In this document: piece after piece, positions 33,809-43,331 of the stretch
Position numbering within the stretch: the first letter of the stretch is position 1
Layout of the letters: each line of letters starts with the position of its first letter
Assembly: GCF_004123835.1 (NCBI RefSeq)
Contig: NZ_MZMU01000001.1
Location: 1-64,000, forward strand
Length of the DNA stretch: 64,000 bases
Direction: 5' to 3'
From: Rhizobium leguminosarum
GTDB taxonomy: Bacteria > Pseudomonadota > Alphaproteobacteria > Rhizobiales > Rhizobiaceae
Made by a program: the position numbers and the translations under genes
The notes under the pieces: model-generated
The model's database searches: none
The model's input: only the letters and a program-made list of their open reading frames with translations
What the model was told of the DNA's origin: nothing

Positions 33809-34870
33809 TGCCGCCCGATTCCAAAGGACCAGTCTTATCAAACTATCGGGAGTGCCGAAGCCCCCCGACTTCACGGCGCACCGAAAATGCCGCCCGTCGG
33901 CTGCCGTGACATCGAACCACGGCACGCCAGCTTCGATTTCGCCCTTCGGCGCCAGGACTCTGACCCCCAGCGCCTGGAAAACGGCAAGCGCCGTATCGCC
34001 GCCGCCGACCATCAGCATATCAGGCCTGGTATCGTCGATAACCGATCTTACGCCTGCCGCAAAACGGCGGGCGACCAATGCCGCATCCGCTGTCATATCG
34101 CCGGTGCAGCGCAGCAGTGCCGGCAGCGCCATTCCCTCCCCGCCTTCGACCTGTCCCACCGGCGCGTCCACCACCATGCGCAGGACACCCGAGGCTTCGA
34201 GCCGGTCCATCTGGATAGCGGTAATCGGGTCACGCGAGCCAAAGGCGAACAGGCTGCGCCGGGTCGCTACAAATTCCGGCACCGGCGGCTGCCCCGTCTC
34301 GCCGAGCTGGCGGGCAAGTGCAGCACCCAGACCCCGTGCGCCGACCGCTAGCGTCAGCCGCCAGTCATGATCGGCAACGATCTGGTCGAGATCACTATCG
34401 TCCTCCGCATCGGCAACAGCAACATTGCCCGCACGGCCCTCGAACAGATCGGCGATCGGCAGTGGCTTGTCGACGCCGCGGCCGACAACACAGCCTCTGT
34501 AGGTCACACGCTCCTGATCGGGAATAGCGGGCGCCACCAGGATGGTCTCCAGGCCGAGCGCATCGGCCAGCGCCAGGCTTTCCGCCGCGACATTGCCCTT
34601 CAGCCGGGAGTCGATCTTCTTCATCACGACTGCGGGCTTCACGCCGCGAAGTGCCGCGGTCGCGAAGCGGACCCTTTCGGCAGCTTCCGGTTCGCCAAGC
34701 GCGCGCGAAGCGGTGTTGACGACGACGACGTCACAGCCGGTGGCGATCGCATCCTCCGCGGCCTCGACATCGACGGCGACCGCAACCGAAAGGCCGGCTT
34801 CGACGAAGGGCGTGCCGGTATCGAGCGCGCCCGTCAGATCATCGGCGATGATGGCGGCCTTCAGCGTCAT
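33806..34870 (-). CDS. Four-carbon acid sugar kinase (DUF1537 family)
   Basis: A 354-residue kinase; the start ATG at 34870 overlaps the stop of the ABC ATPase gene (ATGA). The N-terminal motif is AIIADDLTGALDTGTPFVEA and the C-terminal nucleotide motif is LMVGGGDTALAVFQALG followed by VKSGGFGTPDSL. DUF1537 members (DtnK, DenK, OtnK) phosphorylate D-threonate, D-erythronate or related acid sugars, and the product is oxidised by a PdxA2-type dehydrogenase. A PdxA homologue is at the other end of this locus (44521). The protein is shorter than the roughly 420 residues common in the family. The exact substrate is not predictable. Confidence 0.85.
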   Translation of the reverse strand: MTLKAAIIADDLTGALDTGTPFVEAGLSVAVAVDVEAAEDAIATGCDVVVVNTASRALGEPEAAERVRFATAALRGVKPAVVMKKIDSRLKGNVAAESLALADALGLETILVAPAIPDQERVTYRGCVVGRGVDKPLPIADLFEGRAGNVAVADAEDDSDLDQIVADHDWRLTLAVGARGLGAALARQLGETGQPPVPEFVATRRSLFAFGSRDPITAIQMDRLEASGVLRMVVDAPVGQVEGGEGMALPALLRCTGDMTADAALVARRFAAGVRSVIDDTRPDMLMVGGGDTALAVFQALGVRVLAPKGEIEAGVPWFDVTAADGRHFRCAVKSGGFGTPDSLIRLVLWNRAA

Positions 34871-35862
34871 GCGGTCTGTCCGGTGTTGACGGCGTGACAG
34901 GCGACAAGATGGCCGGGCTCCGCCTCCTTCCACGCGGGAATGACCTTGCTGCAGACATCCATGGCGATTGGGCAGCGCGTGTGGAAACGACAGCCCGACG
35001 GCGGGTTCAGCGGGCTCGGCACATCACCCTGCAGGATTTGGCGCTGACGTGTGCGTTCATGCTCCGGATCGGTCTCCGGAACGGCCGACAGCAGAGCCTT
35101 GGTATAGGGATGCAGCGGATTGTCGAAAAGTTCCTCGCGGGTGGCGAGTTCGGCGAGCCGCCCGAGATACATGACGCCGACACGGGTGCTGATATGGCGC
35201 ACGACCGCGAGATCATGGGCGATAAAGAGATAGGTCAGCCCGTATTTTTCCTGAAGATCGAGCAGCAAGTTGATGATCTGGGCCTGGATCGACACGTCGA
35301 GCGCCGAGATCGCCTCGTCGCAGACGATGAATTTCGGCTGGCAGGCGAGTGCCCGGGCAATGACGACGCGCTGGCGCTGGCCGCCGGAAAGCTCGTGCGG
35401 GTAACGCTGGGCAAACCGCGTCGGCAGGCCGACATCTGTGAGCAGCGTCGCCACCCTCTCCTTCAGTTCGGCCTTGGTGCAGAGCTTGTGAAAGAGGATC
35501 GGCTCGCCGATCGCCTCGCCCACCGTCATGCGCGGATTGAGCGTCGAATAAGGATCCTGGAAAACGATTTGCAGGTCGCGACGGAAGGGCCGCATCTGTT
35601 TTTCGTCGAGCGCCGCGAGATCCTGGCCTTTGTAGACAACCTTGCCGCTGGTCGCCTTGTAGAGGTTGAGGATGGTGAAGCCGGTCGTCGACTTGCCGCA
35701 GCCGGATTCGCCGACGAGGCTCAGCGTCTCGCCTTCCATGATGTCGAGATTGACATTGTCGAGTGCATAGACGGTCGCCGAACGCTCACCGAAGGCGCCG
35801 AGCTTGACGTGGAAATGCTTGACCAGGTTTTCGATCTTGAGCAGCGGTTGAGCACCCATCAT
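34867..35862 (-). CDS. Oligopeptide/dipeptide-type ABC transporter ATP-binding protein (DppF-like)
   Basis: A 331-residue ATPase starting at the first of two ATGs at 35862, overlapping the upstream ATPase gene. It has Walker [14 protein letters not shown], signature [15 protein letters not shown], Walker [15 protein letters not shown] and the C-terminal oligopeptide_HPY region with [14 protein letters not shown], whose cysteines in this subgroup bind an iron-sulfur cluster or metal. It is the fifth gene of the importer operon. Confidence 0.92.
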   Translation of the reverse strand: MMGAQPLLKIENLVKHFHVKLGAFGERSATVYALDNVNLDIMEGETLSLVGESGCGKSTTGFTILNLYKATSGKVVYKGQDLAALDEKQMRPFRRDLQIVFQDPYSTLNPRMTVGEAIGEPILFHKLCTKAELKERVATLLTDVGLPTRFAQRYPHELSGGQRQRVVIARALACQPKFIVCDEAISALDVSIQAQIINLLLDLQEKYGLTYLFIAHDLAVVRHISTRVGVMYLGRLAELATREELFDNPLHPYTKALLSAVPETDPEHERTRQRQILQGDVPSPLNPPSGCRFHTRCPIAMDVCSKVIPAWKEAEPGHLVACHAVNTGQTA

Positions 35863-36866
35863 GCGGCTTCCTGCATTCTCTGGACGACGAAACAGGCGGC
35901 GCGGTGATTGGCGCTGCCGCTCAACGGTTCGAGCTGTGGTACCTTCTCGTGGCAAATGTTCTCGGCAAGCGGGCAGCGCGGCGCAAATGGGCAACCCTTC
36001 GGCCGGCGGCCAGGCTCCGGCGGCGTGCCGCCGATCGAGCTCAGCCGGCTTGCCGGCGGGTCCGAGAGCTTCGGGATCGATGACAGCAGGCCGCGCGTAT
36101 AGGGATGGCTCGGGCGGGCATAGAGCTCGTCGACCGGCGCATCCTCGACCACCGTGCCAGCATAGAGCACGGCGACGCGATCGACGAGGCCGGCGATCAG
36201 CGCCAGATCATGGGTGATCCAGACGACCGACATGCCGAGCTTGGCCCTGAGATCCTTCACCAGATCGACAATCTGGGCCTGGATGGTGACGTCCAGCGCC
36301 GTTGTCGGCTCGTCGGCAATTAAAAGCTTCGGATTGCAGGCAAGGCCGATCGCGATCATCACGCGCTGGCGCATACCGCCGGAAAGCTCGTGCGGATAGG
36401 CTTGCAGGCGCTCTTCCGGGCCGGGAATGCCGACAAGGCGCAGAAGCTCGACGGCACGGGCGCGGGCCTCCGTCTTCTTCATTCCGCGGTGATAGATCAG
36501 CGGCTCGCAGATCTGGGCACCGACGCGCATCACCGGATTGAGCGAGGTCATCGGATCCTGGAAGACGAAGCCGATATCGCCGCCGCGCACCTTGCGCAGT
36601 TCTCTATTCGACATCGTCTGCAGGTCGCGGCCGTCAAATGTCGCCGATCCCTTGGTGACTTTGATCTTGTTCGGCAGGAGCCGCATCAGGCTCAGCATGG
36701 TCAGGCTCTTGCCGCAGCCGGATTCACCGACGACGCCAAGGGTCTCGCCCCTGTCGACATGGAGATCGATGCCGTCGACGACGATGGCGGGGCCGTTGCG
36801 GCCGTCGACTTCGACAGTGAGGTTCCTGACATCCAGCAGGCGGTTGGTGCTTTTCGTATCCATCAT
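35859..36866 (-). CDS. Oligopeptide/dipeptide-type ABC transporter ATP-binding protein (DppD-like)
   Basis: A 335-residue ATPase. The ATG at 36866 (MMDTKSTNRLLDVRNLTVEV) overlaps the permease stop; a longer upstream frame runs through the permease gene and is not credible. It has Walker [13 protein letters not shown], signature ELSGGMRQRVMIAIGLA, Walker B LLIADEPTTALDVT and C-terminal cysteines in CPFAPRCPLAENIC. It forms a heterodimer with the DppF-like protein. Confidence 0.92.
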   Translation of the reverse strand: MMDTKSTNRLLDVRNLTVEVDGRNGPAIVVDGIDLHVDRGETLGVVGESGCGKSLTMLSLMRLLPNKIKVTKGSATFDGRDLQTMSNRELRKVRGGDIGFVFQDPMTSLNPVMRVGAQICEPLIYHRGMKKTEARARAVELLRLVGIPGPEERLQAYPHELSGGMRQRVMIAIGLACNPKLLIADEPTTALDVTIQAQIVDLVKDLRAKLGMSVVWITHDLALIAGLVDRVAVLYAGTVVEDAPVDELYARPSHPYTRGLLSSIPKLSDPPASRLSSIGGTPPEPGRRPKGCPFAPRCPLAENICHEKVPQLEPLSGSANHRAACFVVQRMQEAA

Positions 36867-37819
36867 TTGCTGCCCCGCGGATTGAGCGCGTCGTTGAGGC
36901 CGTCGCCGAGGAAACTGAAGGCAACCGAGGCAAGGCCGAGCACGGCCGCCGGAGCGGCGAGAAGATGCGGATAATGCTGCCAGACGCGCAGGCCGTCCGA
37001 GATCATGTTGCCCCAGCTCGGCGTTGGCGGATTGACCCCGACGCCAAGGAAGCTGAAGGCGCTTTCCAGCACCATCGCCGTGCCAAGACCGGCGCTGACC
37101 GAGACGATCAGGGGGCCTAGCGCATTCGGAATGACATAACGCTTGATGATGATCCAGTTCGAAAGCCCGAGCGCCTGGGCCGCGGTGATATAGGGCCGGC
37201 TGCGGATCGACAGCACCTGGGCGCGCACGAGCCGAGCGTATGGCGGCCAGGAGATCAGCGCCATAGACCCGAAGACGAGGGCGAAATCCACCCACATGGT
37301 TTCGCGATAGAAGGGATTGAGGGTCTCGAGATAACGCGCTTCCATCCATTTGCTGATCGGCGATTTCAGCGAGGCGTTGATGACGACGACGAGCAGCAGG
37401 TTGGGAACCGACATCGTCACGTCGGTCAGCCACATGATGATGCGATCGAATGGATTGCCGAAGAAACCGGCGACGGCGCCGAGCACGAGACCGATCACCA
37501 CGGCGAAGACGGTGACGATGACGGCGACGAGGAAAGCGGTGCGCGTGCCGAAGACCACGCGGCTGAAGACGTCGCGACCGAGATCGTCGGTTCCGAAGAG
37601 GTGGCTCATCGACGGCAATACATTGCGGGCGTTGAGATCCTGGCTCAGATAGTCATAGGGCGTGAGATAAGGCCCGAAGATCGCCGTGAAGCCGAGGATC
37701 ACGACGATGACGAGACCGAAGACGGCGAGCTTGTTGCGCTTCAGCCGATACCAGGCGTCGCGCCACAGGCTGACCGGCTCTTCGACGGTTTCGATGGTGG
37801 AAAGAGGGATTGCGGACAT
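36863..37819 (-). CDS. Oligopeptide-type ABC transporter permease (DppC-like)
   Basis: A 318-residue inner-membrane protein. An N-terminal segment (NKLAVFGLVIVVILGFTAIF) with the OppC_N motif is followed by five more membrane segments and the coupling loop YITAAQALGLSNWIIIKRYV. Two bases separate it from the DppB-like gene. Pair of the DppB-like permease. Confidence 0.92.
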   Translation of the reverse strand: MSAIPLSTIETVEEPVSLWRDAWYRLKRNKLAVFGLVIVVILGFTAIFGPYLTPYDYLSQDLNARNVLPSMSHLFGTDDLGRDVFSRVVFGTRTAFLVAVIVTVFAVVIGLVLGAVAGFFGNPFDRIIMWLTDVTMSVPNLLLVVVINASLKSPISKWMEARYLETLNPFYRETMWVDFALVFGSMALISWPPYARLVRAQVLSIRSRPYITAAQALGLSNWIIIKRYVIPNALGPLIVSVSAGLGTAMVLESAFSFLGVGVNPPTPSWGNMISDGLRVWQHYPHLLAAPAAVLGLASVAFSFLGDGLNDALNPRGSK

Positions 37820-37821
37820 GG

Positions 37822-38778
37822 TCAGCGGCTCCTTCTTGAATCATTGGCGCGCGGATCGAGCAGCGGATAGAGCACATCCACCAGGAGGTTCGACACCATC
37901 ACCAGAAACGATCCGATCAGCGTGATCGCTAGAATGACCGGATAATCGGAATTGATCAGCGCCTGCACCGTCAACCGGCCGAGGCCCGGCAGGCCGAAAA
38001 CAAGTTCGACGAAGATCGCGCCATTGACGATGGTGATCATGATCAGGCCGAGCTGCGTGACGACGGGCGTCAGCACCGGCCGCAGGATATGGCGCAACGC
38101 CACGATGATCTCGGGTACGCCCTTGGCGCGGGCGGTCCGGACGAAATCCTCCGATAGCACCTCGATGACGGCGGCACGCGTCTGACGCACGATCAGCGCG
38201 ATCGGCTGGAAGGAAAGGACAAGCAGCGGCAGCAGGATACGGACATCGAGGATGCCGCCCCAGCCATAGGGCACGCTCGCACCCGGCAGCAGCACGATGA
38301 GGCCGACCATCAGCAGCGGGCCGGCAACATAGGCCGGGATCGCCCACAGGAAGAGCGCGGAGCCCAGAATGGCATAATCGATGCGTGAATTCTGGTTGAG
38401 CGCGGCGATCATGCCGAGCGGGATCGCGACGACGGCTGTCAGGATGATGGAACAGAGAGCAAGCTGGAAGGAGACGGGGGCCGCGGCCGAGACCATCGCC
38501 CAGACGGAGCGGCCCGAGGTGAGCGAATTGCCGAACTGGCCGTGCAGCAGGTTCCAGATGTAAAGGCCAAACTGGACGATGAAGGGTTTGTTGAGGCCGG
38601 CACTTTCGCGAATGGCTTCGATGCGCTGCGGATTATAGGCGACGTCGCCCGGCGCGCGCAGGAAGATCAGCTTGATCGGATCGCCGGCGCCATAGAAGGC
38701 CAGCGCGTAGACCGCCAGCATCACCACCAGAACGGACGGAATCCAGATGGCAAATCGGGTTAGCACGTAGCGCAGCAT
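37822..38778 (-). CDS. Oligopeptide-type ABC transporter permease (DppB-like)
   Basis: A 318-residue inner-membrane protein. MLRYVLTRFAIWIPSVLVVM opens the first membrane segment; the coupling loop is DFVRTARAKGVPEIIVALRH. A GTG six bases upstream is possible, but GAGAGG is better placed for the ATG at 38778. It follows the binding-protein gene after 129 bases that contain a strong stem-loop. Confidence 0.92.
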   Translation of the reverse strand: MLRYVLTRFAIWIPSVLVVMLAVYALAFYGAGDPIKLIFLRAPGDVAYNPQRIEAIRESAGLNKPFIVQFGLYIWNLLHGQFGNSLTSGRSVWAMVSAAAPVSFQLALCSIILTAVVAIPLGMIAALNQNSRIDYAILGSALFLWAIPAYVAGPLLMVGLIVLLPGASVPYGWGGILDVRILLPLLVLSFQPIALIVRQTRAAVIEVLSEDFVRTARAKGVPEIIVALRHILRPVLTPVVTQLGLIMITIVNGAIFVELVFGLPGLGRLTVQALINSDYPVILAITLIGSFLVMVSNLLVDVLYPLLDPRANDSRRSR

Positions 38779-38850
38779 GGCCACCTCTCACCTGTTGTTC
38801 GATGCGTTCCCGCTTTTGGCTGCGATCGCATCTCTTCTTCTTGAAACTTG

Positions 38851-38874
38851 CGCGAAGGCCTTGCGGCCTTCGCG
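38851..38874 (-). promoter_or_regulatory. Perfect stem-loop after the binding-protein gene
   Basis: CGCGAAGGCC (38851-38860) and GGCCTTCGCG (38865-38874) form a 10-bp stem with a 4-base loop, 33 bases after the stop of the binding-protein gene and before the permease gene. The sequence after it on the transcribed strand is purine-rich, not a T tract. A role in mRNA stability or partial termination is likely. Confidence 0.65.
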
Positions 38875-38907
38875 CGGGGTATTGCCGATTGGGACGGTTC
38901 CGCCGGA

Positions 38908-40542
38908 TCAACCGATGGAAATGTTCCAGGGTTCGACGACCTGCCAGTCAAGGTTCTTTTCCAGGCCCTTGACGTCCTTGGTGGCCCAGCGCGACATCGC
39001 CTGAGAATACCATGGAATGAAGACCCAATCCTCGCGGAACGCCTTCTGGGCCTCCTGAGCGAGAGCAATACGCTGCGGATCATCTGCAGCCTTGGTCGTG
39101 GCCTCGGCAAGGGCACTGTCGACCTTGTCGTTCTTATATCCGCCGAGCTTGTTCTGGGCGTTCGACGAGGTCGAGGCGATGCTGCCTGCCAGATAAGAGA
39201 CGGCATCCGGCACGCGGGTGCCGACGTCGTCGCGGAATATCTGGACCGAGTTCTGATCCGGGCCCGCATAGGAATCCTGCTGCGGTTTCATGTCGACGGC
39301 AGTGATGCCGAGATTCTGGCGCCACTGCTCGGCAATGAACTGGGCGGCAGCCTGAATGGCTGGCCCCGAGATGCCGACGAACAGGATCTTCGGCAGCCGC
39401 TCCGGGCCGCCGTAGGTCGATTCCGCAAGCAGCTTCTTGGCAGCCTCCGGATCATAGGGATAGGGCTCGAAGCCGGAATTCTCCGCGCCCGGAACCGAGT
39501 TGAGGATCTGATCCGCCTTCTTATGCGGCCCGTCGGGATAGGAGGCCTTGAACAGGCCATCGCGATCGACCGCCATGATCAGTGCCTGGCGGACTTTCGG
39601 GTCGTCCATCGGCGCACGGGAAATGTTGAACCAGAAGTGCTGGCTGGTCGGGATCAGCGGGCCGGCCGAGAATTCCGGGCCGAGATCCTGGATGATGGTC
39701 GAGGTGATCAGTTCGGTATGGGCGTTGAACTCTCCCGACTTGATCAGCGACGTCGCGCTGACATTGTCCTCGATCGAGGTGACCTCGATGCGCGCAAGCT
39801 TCGGCTTCGGTCCGAAGAAGTTCTCATTCGGCTCGAAAGTGAGTTTGCCGGCGTCGATATCGATGCTCGTCAGCTTGAAGGGACCTGAGAAGACCGGCTT
39901 ATTGTCAGGCTTATACCAATCGATGATCTCCTCACCGTCGCTACCGCGCGACTGCGATGCCTTGGTGATCGGCGCGATGTGGTTTGCCAGGCGCATGAAG
40001 AAGATCGGATCGGCGGCGGCCAGCGTCACGACGACCGTCCCCTCGTCGGGTGTTGCGACACCCGTCAGCTCGTTGCCGGAGCCGGCGGAGATTTCGGCAT
40101 AACCCTTAACCTTGCTCAGCACCTGGTCGGCGCGCTGGCTCTTGGTGTTCGGCATCGAGGCGACTTCCCACGATCCCTTGACGTCGGCCGAGGTGATCTT
40201 GCTGCCGTCGGAGAAGACGGCCTTGGGGTCAATTTTGAAGGTCCAAACCGTATTGTCAGCCGATTCCCAGCTGGTGAAGACGTAAGGTTTGATATTGCCT
40301 TGGGTGTCGAAATACATCGGCGATGCCCACCAGATTGAATTCCAGCGGAACGTCCTGCCGCCGCCGCGCAGCGGCGACCAGTCCTGGTCGAAGGCCGGAT
40401 GCGCGACCTTCAGGACCTGGCCTTCATCGGCCATGACGATGCGGGCATTCATCCCGAAAACGGTGAGGCCGACGCCGGCCGCAAGGCCGAGCTTCAGCGC
40501 GTTACGACGTGACATATTGGTTTTATCCGATTGATCAGACAT
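38908..40542 (-). CDS. ABC transporter substrate-binding protein, family 5 (oligopeptide type)
   Basis: A 544-residue periplasmic protein; ATG at 40542 with GGGAGGA upstream. The N-terminus MSRRNALKLGLAAGVGLTVF is a twin-arginine-like signal. The body carries SBP family 5 motifs: FDTQGNIKPYVFTSWESADN, and LIKSGEFNAHTELITS in the centre. Family 5 proteins bind peptides, but several bind oligosaccharides, sugar acids or opines; the catabolic genes here favour a sugar-acid ligand. It is the first gene of the leftward operon and opens the divergent control region. Confidence 0.9.
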   Translation of the reverse strand: MSDQSDKTNMSRRNALKLGLAAGVGLTVFGMNARIVMADEGQVLKVAHPAFDQDWSPLRGGGRTFRWNSIWWASPMYFDTQGNIKPYVFTSWESADNTVWTFKIDPKAVFSDGSKITSADVKGSWEVASMPNTKSQRADQVLSKVKGYAEISAGSGNELTGVATPDEGTVVVTLAAADPIFFMRLANHIAPITKASQSRGSDGEEIIDWYKPDNKPVFSGPFKLTSIDIDAGKLTFEPNENFFGPKPKLARIEVTSIEDNVSATSLIKSGEFNAHTELITSTIIQDLGPEFSAGPLIPTSQHFWFNISRAPMDDPKVRQALIMAVDRDGLFKASYPDGPHKKADQILNSVPGAENSGFEPYPYDPEAAKKLLAESTYGGPERLPKILFVGISGPAIQAAAQFIAEQWRQNLGITAVDMKPQQDSYAGPDQNSVQIFRDDVGTRVPDAVSYLAGSIASTSSNAQNKLGGYKNDKVDSALAEATTKAADDPQRIALAQEAQKAFREDWVFIPWYSQAMSRWATKDVKGLEKNLDWQVVEPWNISIG

Positions 40543-40870
40543 GGCATTCCTCCCAGAGTGAATTCGGCAGCGCTCTCCCTGCACCCGCCAGGCGCAGCAC
40601 AATCCGTTCCGTATCGTTCTCTCGTTATTGTAAATATGTCAACAAAAAATCGCGATTTCAATTCGAACAAAATTTTCTCCTGAAAATATATGAGTTATAA
40701 CATATAGATAACTTTTCACAGCGGCGTCACCGCATTTTGTCTTCTTGACAAAAGCGCAGCAATGGAAAAGTTCTTTGCACTCCATCGCGACAGACGAATG
40801 ACAATTGGAATGCGCAGCCGGCCAGGTTCTCACATGGGCCGGCAAGACAGGACGCGCCGAGGAGGGCGGA
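40543..40870. promoter_or_regulatory. Divergent control region of the acid-sugar locus
   Basis: 328 bases between the leftward binding-protein gene and the rightward aldolase gene. The centre (about 40625-40715) is strikingly AT-rich. It contains a dyad, TATATG (40687-40692) and CATATA (40701-40706), around the palindrome GTTATAAC (40694-40701), and an AT-rich stretch with TTGT and ACAA half-sites near 40627-40645. These are plausible GntR/FCD operators. No gene is supportable here. Confidence 0.55.
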
Positions 40871-41776
40871 ATGAGCCATCACAGGATTACAGGCGTTTTC
40901 AGCGCCTCCGCAACGCCGCTGACAACAGAGAATACGCCGGATTTCGCCCTTTTCACCGATCATTGCCGGCAGTTGCTGGCCGAGGGATGCCATGGCGTGG
41001 CGCTGCTTGGTACGACGGGCGAGGCCAATTCCTTCTCGGGCGCCGAGCGCCGCGCCATTCTGGAAGCCGCGCTGAAGGCCGGCATTCCTGCTGACAGGCT
41101 TTTGCCAGGCACCGGAGTCGTCGCCATCCCCGAGACCGTGGAACTCACCCGGCACGCACTGTCGCTTGGCGTCACCAAGGTGGTGATGCTGCCGCCTTTC
41201 TACTACAAAGGCGTCTCCGACGATGGTCTCTTCGCCGCCTATTCGCAGGTGCTGGAGAAGGTCGCCAACACGCGCTTGCAGGTCATCCTCTATCATATTC
41301 CGCAGGTCTCAGGCGTTGCGCTATCCATTCCGCTGATCGGGCGGCTGATTGCGGCCTTCCCGGAAACGGTCGTCGGCATCAAGGAATCTGCGGGAGATTT
41401 CAACAACATGCAGGCGATCATCGCCGCCTATCCCGGCTTCTCGGTACTCGCAGGCGCCGATCCGCTGCTGCTGCCGCTGCTGAAGGCCGGCGGCGCCGGC
41501 TGCATTACCGCCACCTCCAATCTCGTGGCGAATTCGCTGCGCACCGTCTACGACCATGTCCATGACGAGGCGCGCGCCGCCGATGTCGAGGCGGCGCAGG
41601 TACGCATCAACGCCTATCGCACGCTTTCCAATTCCTACGTCCAGATCCCGACCATCAAGGCGATGGTGGGACTGAAGACCGGCAATCCCGCCTGGAAGCG
41701 CACACGTGCGCCGCTGATGCCGCTCGGCGATGCTGACTATGCCGCACTCGCCGAAAGCTATGCCAAGCTGCCCTGA
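40871..41776 (+). CDS. Dihydrodipicolinate synthase / N-acetylneuraminate lyase family aldolase
   Basis: A 301-residue class I aldolase of the DapA superfamily with AGGAGGGCGGA directly before the ATG. It has GTTGE at residues 47-51, catalytic Tyr at about 141 in YHIPQVSG and the Schiff-base Lys at about 171 in VVGIKESAGDFNN. The family cleaves or forms 2-keto acids (2-keto-3-deoxy sugar acids, sialic acid, dihydrodipicolinate). In this catabolic setting retro-aldol cleavage or dehydration of a sugar acid is more likely than lysine synthesis. First gene of the rightward operon; the BNR gene follows after 11 bases. Confidence 0.88.
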   Translation: MSHHRITGVFSASATPLTTENTPDFALFTDHCRQLLAEGCHGVALLGTTGEANSFSGAERRAILEAALKAGIPADRLLPGTGVVAIPETVELTRHALSLGVTKVVMLPPFYYKGVSDDGLFAAYSQVLEKVANTRLQVILYHIPQVSGVALSIPLIGRLIAAFPETVVGIKESAGDFNNMQAIIAAYPGFSVLAGADPLLLPLLKAGGAGCITATSNLVANSLRTVYDHVHDEARAADVEAAQVRINAYRTLSNSYVQIPTIKAMVGLKTGNPAWKRTRAPLMPLGDADYAALAESYAKLP

Positions 41777-41787
41777 GGAGATCCGTC

Positions 41788-43125
41788 ATGAACTTCACCG
41801 GCCTGCCCCCGGAAGCCGTTCCGGCCCTGATGACCGGGACCATTGCCCATCACCCCATCGTCGAGGGTCGTGCGGATGCCTATCTGCCCTCCCCCTGCAT
41901 CCAGAACCACGCCGCAAATCTCGCCTTTCTGCCCGACGGCACGCTGACCTGCGTCTGGTTCGGCGGCACGATGGAGGGAATGGGCGATATCTCGATTTAC
42001 ATGTCGCACCTGGCGCCCGGCGGCGAGCATTGGTCCGTGCCAGAAAAGATGAGCGACGACCCGGAGAAATCCGAACAAAACCCGTTGCTTTTCAATGCTC
42101 CGGACGGAAAAGTATGGCTGCTCTATACTTCCCAGACCTTCGGAAATCAGGACGGCTCTGTTGTCAAATGCCGGATTTCTGACGATGGCGGCCAGACCTT
42201 CGGCCCGGTCCAAATTCTCTGCGACAGCCCCGGCACCTTCGTTCGCCAGCAGATCGTCGTCAACGGCAGGGGCGACTGGTTGCTTCCGGTCTTCCGCTGC
42301 ATCGGCCTGAACGGCCAGCGCTGGAGCGGCAATGCCGATACGGCTGCGGTGCTGATATCGCGTGATGGCGGCGCGAGCTGGCAAATGCGGGATATTCCGG
42401 ACAGTATTGGCGCGGTGCACATGAACATCCTGCCGCTTGCCGGCGGCGAGATGATCGCCTTCTACCGCAACCGTTTCGCCGAAAACATCCTTTCCAGCCG
42501 ATCATCCGATGGCGGCGAAACATGGAGTGCGCCGGAGCCCGCCGAACTGCCGAACAACAACTCCTCGATCCAGGCCACGATCCTGAATGATGGAACAATC
42601 GCAATGGTTTACAACCATTCGAACGCCGCGATGTCGGATGCGCGGCGCCAGTCTCTCTATGACGAAATCGAGGATGGCGAAGCTGGAGAGCCCGCCGTCG
42701 TTGCCGATAACAGCGCACGCAAGGCCGTCTGGGGTGTTCCGCGTGCGCCTCTGAGTCTTGCGATATCGAGGGATGGCGGCAGAAGCTTTCCGCATCGCGT
42801 GGATCTCGATACCGGCGACGGCTTCTGCCTCAGCAACAATTCGAAGGATTCGCTGAACCGCGAATTCTCCTATCCCTCGATCGTCCAGGGCGGCGACGGC
42901 ACGCTCCATATCGCCTACACCTACTACCGGCGCGCCATCAAATATATCAGCCTCGCCCGCAATTCATGCCGTAAACAAAGCGGCAGCCAGAAAATTGTCA
43001 TCCCGCATCCGCTCGCATGCGAAAGGACGCAGGATGACAACGGCTGTGAGTTGACTGCCGAAAAATTTGACAACAGCGTTGGGTTATTCACTGCCGCCGC
43101 AAAGATGATGGCCAGCTGTGTCTGA
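41788..43125 (+). CDS. BNR-repeat (sialidase-like) beta-propeller protein with an aberrant C-terminal tail
   Basis: A 445-residue protein without signal peptide. At least four Asp-box repeats are visible: SDDGGQTF, SRDGGASW, SSDGGETW and SRDGGRSF, as in the BNR_2/sialidase fold. After YTYYRRAIKYISL, where family members normally end, about 53 more residues follow; they are encoded across a palindromic element at 42995-43040 and look like non-native sequence. Sialidase-fold proteins include hydrolases, rhamnosidases and lyases, so the activity is open. Coupled to the aldolase gene, it probably acts on the imported compound in the cytoplasm. Confidence 0.8.
   Translation: MNFTGLPPEAVPALMTGTIAHHPIVEGRADAYLPSPCIQNHAANLAFLPDGTLTCVWFGGTMEGMGDISIYMSHLAPGGEHWSVPEKMSDDPEKSEQNPLLFNAPDGKVWLLYTSQTFGNQDGSVVKCRISDDGGQTFGPVQILCDSPGTFVRQQIVVNGRGDWLLPVFRCIGLNGQRWSGNADTAAVLISRDGGASWQMRDIPDSIGAVHMNILPLAGGEMIAFYRNRFAENILSSRSSDGGETWSAPEPAELPNNNSSIQATILNDGTIAMVYNHSNAAMSDARRQSLYDEIEDGEAGEPAVVADNSARKAVWGVPRAPLSLAISRDGGRSFPHRVDLDTGDGFCLSNNSKDSLNREFSYPSIVQGGDGTLHIAYTYYRRAIKYISLARNSCRKQSGSQKIVIPHPLACERTQDDNGCELTAEKFDNSVGLFTAAAKMMASCV
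42995..43040. repeat. Palindromic element inside the 3' end of the BNR gene
   Basis: Outer arms TTGTCATCC (42995-43003) and GGATGACAA (43032-43040), inner arms CGCAT (43004-43008) and ATGCG (43017-43021). This looks like a mobile rhizobial intergenic palindrome rather than coding sequence; it lies where the conserved protein domain ends. Confidence 0.6.
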
Positions 43126-43331
43126 CATGCCGTTTTCATCACCACCGATTTCATAATACCCTGATATCTTTACCGATATTAGCACGGCAACACCGTCTTC
43201 AAGCGCGCCCGATCGCACATCAGATGACAAAAAATTCCGCTCGCCGGAATGCCGACTTGACATTGATCTTACAACTTTACATTAAAGAGGGCGACGATAT
43301 TGCCGCAAGATCTTGCAGGGAGGACTGGTTC

